A stretch of 64,000 bases of DNA from Diphasiastrum complanatum. Its lineage: Eukaryota; Streptophyta; Lycopodiopsida; Lycopodiales; Lycopodiaceae. Positions 57,969 through 64,000 of the stretch are shown one piece after another (the first letter of the stretch is position 1; the number at the start of each line of letters is the position of its first letter). The stretch spans positions 32,065,777-32,129,776 of the forward strand of contig CM055093.1 in assembly GCA_029204225.1 (NCBI GenBank), given 5' to 3'. The translations under genes were made by a program, and so were the position numbers. The notes under the pieces were generated by a model. It had not been told where the DNA came from and ran no database searches. It saw nothing but the letters and a program-made list of their open reading frames with translations.

Positions 57969-58057
57969 TCAATGGTATTGCGGGTGCCCCAACCGGGAGG
58001 CTTGCACGACGGGCCGGGCTATTAGCTCAGTGGTAGAGCGCGCCCCTGATAATTGCG
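57969..58057 (+). other. Nuclear insert of plastid DNA (16S-trnI spacer and trnI-GAU 5' exon)
   Basis: 58017-58053 reads GGGCTATTAGCTCAGTGGTA...CCCCTGATAA, the 5' exon of plastid tRNA-Ile with anticodon GAU at 58049-58051. The next bases TTGCGT match the start of its group II intron. The preceding bases (GGGAGGCTTGCACGACGGGC) match the plastid 16S-trnI spacer as I recall it, with a few changes. The match stops at about 58057 in a poly-A run. The 3' exon is absent, so it is not a functional tRNA gene. Confidence 0.85.
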
Positions 58058-58325
58058 TAAAAAAAACCACAGATCAAGAGAAGACTGTTTCAAGGATATC
58101 AGATTAATATCTTGTATTGGACCCATGGAAAACATGGGAAGGGTCTTGAAATAAAGGATGGCCCAGAAAATCATATATAAGGAAACAAGAGTGTCTCATA
58201 AACATATAAGTAGAGTGTCTCAAAATCATTAGGAGAGGCTCAGGTAAGAAATAGCCACGAAATGGGCACTTTATGAGATGGCCAATAAACAAGTTACATA
58301 CAGGCTTAATGAGCATGCCATGGTA

Positions 58326-58978
58326 TGTGAAAAATTGTCAACTAGTAGTATTTTCCTAACTTGAGATTTTGTAGGCCTATGGCCAAATAAAAGTTAGAGA
58401 TAGGTTCATACATGTATGTAGAGGCCCAAAGTATGTGTACACTACTTTTGAGGTCACATTAATTAGAGGAGGTCGAGTGTGGAGCTCTTCTATTGGCTCA
58501 TAATTTGGTGCATTCCTATTTGACCAAATTTCTAGGTATATGGGTGAATCCTATTGGACCCCAATTTTAGCCTATCATAAGACAAGTGGCCAAGAGGCAC
58601 TATGGCTGCTATAAATAGCCATCTCCACGAGTATGTACACATCTCATTTTCATTCTATTGAATGAATGTTATGCTCTTTGAAGGTCCATCTTCTTCTCTC
58701 TCACTTTTTTGTTCATATCTTGCATTCTAGCCACTAGAATTGTGATTTCTTTGTTGCTATGGCTTCACACGTGTGAAATGCAGGTTGTAGGCTCTGAAGT
58801 ACGGACAGGGACAGCAAGTTTCTGTTTGTGGAAGCTTATGATCAGATTTTGATGTTTAGTTGATGTTTAGTATGCTTAACATCACAATTTCTATCATTTT
58901 TTCAATCTAGATGTGCATAACTTCCATGGCCAAGATCTTTATGAAACTTTAGCATCTTTTGGATCTGAGTTTTTCACA
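58326..58978 (+). repeat. 5' LTR, 653 bp
   Basis: TGTGAAAAATTG...TTTTTCACA. TATA box CTATAAATAG at about 58609-58618, so transcription probably starts near 58640. Followed directly by the primer site. Confidence 0.95.
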
Positions 58979-58990
58979 TGGTATCAGAGC
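58979..58990 (+). other. Primer-binding site, initiator-Met tRNA
   Basis: TGGTATCAGAGC directly after the 5' LTR. Confidence 0.95.
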
Positions 58991-59587
58991 ATTAGGCGGC
59001 CAAATGTGCAGGTTTTGCCAGATTTAGAAGAGATTTGTGGGCGAGTTTGCTTTTGTAGCATTCCAATCAAGTTTCTAGCTAAAAATCTTGTTGATTTATG
59101 TGTAGAAATTGGATCTTTGTGATCAAAACATCATTTGTATGCATTTCAATTGAAGTAGGGCGAATTCCCTCTGTACTTATCAGAATAAGGAGACAAAAAT
59201 TGTTTTGGAAAGAGGGAGATGCAAGATCCAACAAGATCCTATTAGTTTTCCATTCTAGCATATAGTTTTTTGATTCAATTTCTTGCTTCTTCATGTCAAA
59301 AACTTCAAAATTGATGTAACCCTCTGATTTTCAGTTTGCTGAATGATTCAAGAGTGTATTTCAATCTTAGGAGTGAGGGAAAAGCAAGTATATTGAGGTT
59401 TGGTCTTGGTTTGATCAAGAAATCATAAAACTAGTGGCTAAAATTAAGGAAAAAGTGAGGAAAAGAGAGAAAAAGTAAGGTTTTAGGTTCCAAATCTTTG
59501 TGATTTCTTCTTGTGTTTCATTTGTTGATTCAAGAGAGTGCTTAGTGCATTGGAACAGGTCAAAGATCAGAGATCAATCATTGCAAC

Positions 59588-62500
59588 ATGGCTACAAATG
59601 GAGGCTACATGTTGGAAAGCAATGATAGGCTTACCTCCCTCAACTATTCTACTTGGAAAGTAAGGATGGAGTCTTTGCTTGAGATGAATGAGTTGATGGA
59701 TATTGTTGTAGGTGTGGAGGAGAGACCTTTGGCACCTCAAGAACAATTGAGGTATGACAAGAGGGCAAAGAAAGCCCTTCACATGATCAAGATGAATGTG
59801 ACAAATGAGCTTATCAAAGAGGTTGGTAAGTGCACATCATCTAGTGAAGCTTGGGAAGCCTTGAAGAAGGTTTATGAATCCAAGTCTACTTCTAGAGTGT
59901 TGACTTTAAGAAGGCAAATCTTTTCTTGTATGCAAAAGAAGAGTGAGAATGGACATGCTTTTGTTTTGAGAGTTAAAGCATTGAATGATGAGTTAGCATG
60001 CATTAATGATGGCATAAATAATGAGGAGCTTGTTCAAGTGATTCTCAATGGCTTGTTGGATGATCATGCTAATCTTGTTCAAAGTTATGCTATCCAAAAA
60101 TGTTTACCAAGTGTTGGAGACTTGCAAGAGGTCTTGTTGGCTGAAGAATTCAGGTTGCAAGCAAGAGTGGGAGCATCTTCTACATCTCAAGGAGGAGAAG
60201 AGGAGGCAATGTTCTCTAAAGGCAAGTTCAAGGGCAAAGGTAAAAGCAATTGGTCTAAAGGGCAAGACCAAGGTGAGCACTCTACTTTTGGCAAAAAGAA
60301 GGATAGATCTAAGCTAAAATGTTTCTATTGTGGAGTCAAAGGGCATTTTGCTAGTGATTGTTTTAAGAAAAAGAGGGATCAAGGGGAAAAGCAAACCAAT
60401 CTAACTATTGATGAGGGTGGGGATGAGCTTCTTTCAAATGATGCTTTTGTTATGTCATCTTGCTTGTTGGCTAATCATGGAGACATTGATCCTTGGTGGA
60501 TTGATAGTGGAGCCACTTCTCATATGACATATCATAAAGAGTATTTTTCATCTTTAATGGCATTTGATGGTGATAGGAAGGTAATCTATACCGCAAATGA
60601 TGGTGAGTGTGCAATCAAGGGGATTGGCACAATTCCTATTTCACTTTCTACAAATAGGAATATAGAATTGAAAGATGTTTTGCTCATTCCATCCATTACC
60701 AAGAACTTACTTAGTGTAAGCCAAATGCTTGACAAAGGATTCAAAGTTGAGTTTGATGGTGATGCTTGCTTGATCAAAAAGGGGTGTAGTATCATTGCAA
60801 AAGGGAAAAGGCAAGGGAAATTGTTCAAGCTTGATGCATGTGTTGTTGCTAACCAAGTTGGATGCATGGCAAATGAACAAATGTCAATTCAAGAGGTATG
60901 GCATAAAAGGATGGGACATCTCAACTACAAGGCCTTGGAGGTAATAGCCAAAAAGGAGGTAGTAAGGGGACTTCCCAAGTCTCTTACTTGCTTGAATCAT
61001 GTTTGTGAAGAATGTGCTTTGTCTAAATCACATAGATTGCCATATACTAGATCTATATCTAGATCTAAGATGCCTTTTTCTCTCTTGCATTCGGATATTC
61101 ATGGTGTTACTACAATTAGCAATGGAGGTGCTAAGATGTATGTAACTTTCATTGATGATTTTAGTAGATTTTGTTGGGTTTATCTACTAAAGAGCAAGGA
61201 TGAGGTGTTTGATGTGTTTGTCAAGTTCAAAGTTGCTATTGAGACTCAATTTACAACCAAAATCAAATGCTTGAGGAGCGACAATGGTGGTGAATACATT
61301 TCTAACAAATTCAAAGCCTTTTGCGATGAGCATGGGATCAAGAGGGAGTACACATGTCCAAGAACACCACAACAAAATGGAGTGGCCGAGAGGAAGAATA
61401 GAACCTTGTGTGAGAGTGCAAAGGCAATGAGATTGAATGCTAATCTTCCTAAACCTTTTTGGAGTGATGCTTTGTTGTGTGCAAATTTCCTATGCAATAG
61501 ATGGCCAAGTGTTGTATTGGAAGGAAAAACCCCTTTTGAAGCTTTGTTTGGTACGAAGCCTAATGTCAAGTTTCTAAGAACTTTTGGATGCATTTGCTAC
61601 TTCAACATTACTCTTGATGATAGAACTAAGGAGGATCCATCTTCAAGAAAGGGCATTTTTGTTGGTTATAGTGAAGTAAGCAAAGCATATAGGATTTATG
61701 TTCCTTCAATCAAGAAAGTGTTCACAAGTAGGGATGTCATTTTTGATGAAGGTAACATTCCAAAAGTTGTTTCAAGTGATGATGGTGTTGTTGCAACTAA
61801 TGTGCTTGATGACAATGGAGTTGATGACACATTGGATGTGGATGTTGAAGAAGCCTCTTCAAGTCAAATTCCAAGGAGAACTCCAAGGCATAAAGTGAAA
61901 CCCTCAAGGCTCACTTATGATGGCAAAGGTAAGCAAGTGGTGGATGGATCCAACTATGCTTTCCTAACTTCTTTTGATGTACCTTCATGTGTAGATGAAG
62001 CAAGGCAAGAAGAGGAATGGATCCAAGCAATGGATCTTGAGTTTGAAGCACTTATGAAGAACAACACATGGAGATTGGTGGAGCTTCCAAAGGGCAAAAG
62101 TGCAATTGGATGCAAATGGATCTTCAAGGTAAAGACAAATCAAGATGGATCTATCAACAAGTTGAAGGCAAGGTTGGTGGCTAAAGGTTATGCTCAAGAG
62201 CATGGCATTGACTATGAGGAAACCTTTGCACCCGTGGCAAAGATGGTGAGCATAAGAGTAATCATTTCCCTTGCAACTCTTTATGGATGGGATCTTTGGC
62301 AATTAGACATTTCTAATGCTTTCTTGAATGGTGATCTTGAAGAGGAAGTCTACATGGAGCAACCCGAGAGCTATGTTTCTCATAGCAAGCCTAATCATGT
62401 GTGTTTTCTACAAAAAAGTTTGTATGGTCTTAAGCAAGCACCAAGGAGTTGGTATGCTAGGCTTAACTCTTTTCTACTTTCTCAAAACTTCACTATGAGT

Positions 62501-63538
62501 GAGTATGATCATTCACTTTACTTTAGAATTAGTGCTAATGATGTTACAATCCTTCTAATTTATGTGGATGACATTATTTTAAGTGGAGGGAACAAGGAAG
62601 ATATAGAAGATATCAAGAAAGCACTAAAAAAGGAATTTGAAGTGCATGATCTTGGTCTTTTGAGCTATATCTTAGGAATAGAAGTAATTAGAACTTCTCA
62701 AATCACTTTTATTTCACAAGAGAAGTATGCTATTTCTATTCTCAATAGATTTCATATGGTAGATGCAAATCCTATTGATACACCTATGGAATCACATGTA
62801 AAGCTAACTATAAGAGGTAATGAAAGATCCTTCGAGGACATTACTCTCTATAGGAAGCTAATAGGTTCTCTTATATATCTAACCATCACAAGACCTGATT
62901 TATCTTATTGTGTTGGTAAATTAAGCCAATTCATGCAAGATCCTAGCATAGAACATTGGAAACTAGGAAAGAGGATCTTGAGATACATCTCGGGAACAAA
63001 AGATTTTGGCATTGTTTATAGAGGCTCATCACCTAACTTATTTGGTTTTTCAGATTCAGATTTTGCAGGAGACCTTATGGATAGAAAATCCATAAATGCA
63101 CATGCTATTTTCATAGGTGATGGAGCTATCTCATGGATGTCGAAGAAACAAGCAACTATATCACTTTCTTCTAGTGAGGCCGAGTACAAAGCTTTGACAT
63201 CATGCACAAAGGAGATGGTGTGGATCAAGAGGATGATTATGGAGCTTCATTTGCTGGATTTTTCAGAGAGTCCAATCATCTTTTGTGACAACCTTTCAGC
63301 CCAAAGTCTAGCAAGCAATCCGGTTTTCCATGCAAGGAGCAAACATATCGAGGTGGCTTACCATTTTGTGAGAGAACAAGTGTTGGCAAAAGAGATCAAG
63401 CTTGAACATGTCCCATCAAAGGAATGTGTGGCTGATATCTTTACCAAAGCATTGGGAAAGGACTTATTTTTCAAGCATAGAACAAGTCTTGGTGTACTTT
63501 CTAAATCTATGCTAAAACTAGTTGAAGAGGGAGTGTGA
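59588..63538 (+). CDS. Copia gag-pol polyprotein, intact (1316 aa)
   Basis: One frame encodes the particle and all enzymes for retrotransposition. Gag: residues 1 to about 240, starting GGYMLESNDRLTSLNYSTW, with the CCHC knuckle CFYCGVKGHFASDC at 245-258. Aspartic protease: WWIDSGATSHM, catalytic Asp306. GAG-pre-integrase: WHKRMGHLNYKALE, then a Cys motif (CEECALSKSH). Integrase: the Asp in HSDIHG near 503, Asp565 in RSDNGGEY and Glu601 in QQNGVAERKN, a D,D-35-E triad. Reverse transcriptase: WIFKVKTNQDGSINKLKARL, LDISNAFLNGDLEEEVYMEQ, LYGLKQAPRSWY and YVDD at 992-995. RNase H: SDSDFAGDLMDRKS near 1155 and SLSSSEAEYKAL near 1190. Length is normal for plant copia. The stop TGA (63536-63538) lies within the first five bases of the 3' LTR. 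No frameshift or stop is seen, so it may be active. Confidence 0.96.
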   Translation: MATNGGYMLESNDRLTSLNYSTWKVRMESLLEMNELMDIVVGVEERPLAPQEQLRYDKRAKKALHMIKMNVTNELIKEVGKCTSSSEAWEALKKVYESKSTSRVLTLRRQIFSCMQKKSENGHAFVLRVKALNDELACINDGINNEELVQVILNGLLDDHANLVQSYAIQKCLPSVGDLQEVLLAEEFRLQARVGASSTSQGGEEEAMFSKGKFKGKGKSNWSKGQDQGEHSTFGKKKDRSKLKCFYCGVKGHFASDCFKKKRDQGEKQTNLTIDEGGDELLSNDAFVMSSCLLANHGDIDPWWIDSGATSHMTYHKEYFSSLMAFDGDRKVIYTANDGECAIKGIGTIPISLSTNRNIELKDVLLIPSITKNLLSVSQMLDKGFKVEFDGDACLIKKGCSIIAKGKRQGKLFKLDACVVANQVGCMANEQMSIQEVWHKRMGHLNYKALEVIAKKEVVRGLPKSLTCLNHVCEECALSKSHRLPYTRSISRSKMPFSLLHSDIHGVTTISNGGAKMYVTFIDDFSRFCWVYLLKSKDEVFDVFVKFKVAIETQFTTKIKCLRSDNGGEYISNKFKAFCDEHGIKREYTCPRTPQQNGVAERKNRTLCESAKAMRLNANLPKPFWSDALLCANFLCNRWPSVVLEGKTPFEALFGTKPNVKFLRTFGCICYFNITLDDRTKEDPSSRKGIFVGYSEVSKAYRIYVPSIKKVFTSRDVIFDEGNIPKVVSSDDGVVATNVLDDNGVDDTLDVDVEEASSSQIPRRTPRHKVKPSRLTYDGKGKQVVDGSNYAFLTSFDVPSCVDEARQEEEWIQAMDLEFEALMKNNTWRLVELPKGKSAIGCKWIFKVKTNQDGSINKLKARLVAKGYAQEHGIDYEETFAPVAKMVSIRVIISLATLYGWDLWQLDISNAFLNGDLEEEVYMEQPESYVSHSKPNHVCFLQKSLYGLKQAPRSWYARLNSFLLSQNFTMSEYDHSLYFRISANDVTILLIYVDDIILSGGNKEDIEDIKKALKKEFEVHDLGLLSYILGIEVIRTSQITFISQEKYAISILNRFHMVDANPIDTPMESHVKLTIRGNERSFEDITLYRKLIGSLIYLTITRPDLSYCVGKLSQFMQDPSIEHWKLGKRILRYISGTKDFGIVYRGSSPNLFGFSDSDFAGDLMDRKSINAHAIFIGDGAISWMSKKQATISLSSSEAEYKALTSCTKEMVWIKRMIMELHLLDFSESPIIFCDNLSAQSLASNPVFHARSKHIEVAYHFVREQVLAKEIKLEHVPSKECVADIFTKALGKDLFFKHRTSLGVLSKSMLKLVEEGV
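63524..63533 (+). other. Polypurine tract
   Basis: GAAGAGGGAG immediately before the 3' LTR, the usual plus-strand priming site. It overlaps the last codons of the polyprotein. Confidence 0.9.
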
Positions 63539-64000
63539 AAAATTGTCAACTAGTAGTATTTTCCTAACTTGAGATTTTGTAGGCCTATGGCCAAATAAAA
63601 GTTAGAGATAGGTTCATACATGTATGTAGAGGCCCAAAGTATGTGTACACTACTTTTGAGGTCACATTAATTAGAGGAGGTCGAGTGTGGAGCTCTTCTA
63701 TTGGCTCATAATTTGGTGCATTCCTATTTGACCAAATTTCTAGGTATATGGGTGAATCCTATTGGACCCCAATTTTAGCCTATCATAAGACAAGTGGCCA
63801 AGAGGCACTATGGCTGCTATAAATAGCCATCTCCACGAGTATGTACACATCTCATTTTCATTCTATTGAATGAATGTTATGCTCTTTGAAGGTCCATCTT
63901 CTTCTCTCTCACTTTTTTGTTCATATCTTGCATTCTAGCCACTAGAATTGTGATTTCTTTGTTGCTATGGCTTCACACGTGTGAAATGCAGGTTGTAGGC
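63534..64000 (+). repeat. 3' LTR, first 467 bases
   Basis: Identical by eye to 58326-58792. The window ends before the remaining ~186 bases. Confidence 0.95.

Larger units (their letters stand above)
58326..64000 (+). mobile_element. Apparently intact, very young Ty1/copia retrotransposon (3' LTR incomplete)
   Basis: In order: 5' LTR 58326-58978, initiator-Met primer site, about 600-base leader, one uninterrupted gag-pol frame of 1316 codons, polypurine tract, and 3' LTR from 63534 to the window end. The 467 bases of the 3' LTR in view are identical by eye to the matching part of the 5' LTR. The left flank is TGGTA, the expected target duplication. Everything needed for autonomous transposition is visible except the last ~186 bases of the 3' LTR, which fall outside the window. 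Confidence 0.95.

Noticed and set aside
58017-58057. Functional tRNA-Ile gene
   Set aside because: Only the 5' exon and a few intron bases are present; the 3' half is missing.

Overview
The window looks like repeat-dominated nuclear DNA of a large-genome land plant. Plant-type Ty1/copia and Ty3/gypsy retroelements of several ages are nested in each other and fill most of it. A plant arabinogalactan-peptide gene and a small fragment of plastid inverted-repeat DNA (5' half of trnI-GAU) support a plant nuclear origin. A gymnosperm or fern-grade plant is my guess; the sequence does not settle the species. There is no sign of bacterial operons, CRISPR arrays or rRNA genes.

Layout. 0.35-1.9 kb: 3' end of a chromodomain gypsy element with its LTR. 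4.3-5.9 kb: copia integrase remnant split by a solo LTR with a perfect 5-bp target duplication. 6.5-8.5 kb: decayed minus-strand coiled-coil ORF of unknown family. 9.2-13.1 kb: minus-strand gypsy gag element with an Asp-tRNA-type primer site; a second, plus-strand copy lies at 39.6-42.3 kb. 13.1-16.9 kb: rearranged copia pieces in opposite orientations with a long LTR. 19.4-20.2 kb: two tandem, near-perfect foldback hairpins. 21.5-21.8 kb: possible small secreted or membrane peptide gene. 24.7-28.8 kb: minus-strand copia element. 28.8-37.0 kb: two non-LTR genes facing each other tail to tail. One is a multi-exon, transposase-like minus-strand gene (29.65-37.02 kb) cut by a 4.75-kb copia element that has both LTRs and an ATCTT target duplication. 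37.5-38.4 kb: copia LTR. 42.3-47.1 kb: minus-strand copia fragments and two stacked LTR/primer-site units. 49.7 kb: arabinogalactan-peptide gene with promoter motifs. 51.7-55.2 kb: gypsy 5' LTR, primer site and gag, with a solo LTR inside gag. 55.9-56.8 kb: cluster of palindromes. 57.2-58.1 kb: short UPF0496-like fragment, an inverted repeat and the plastid fragment. 58.3 kb to the end: an apparently intact copia element.

How it fits together. The copia element at 58.3 kb has an uninterrupted 1316-codon gag-pol frame, canonical catalytic residues, a primer site, a polypurine tract, and LTRs that I read as identical over the 467 bases present in both copies. It is probably a very recent insertion. 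The element at 30.1 kb is a deletion derivative that keeps gag and protease but has lost the integrase core and most of reverse transcriptase. The only good candidates for ordinary host genes are the arabinogalactan peptide and, less surely, the small peptide at 21.5 kb.
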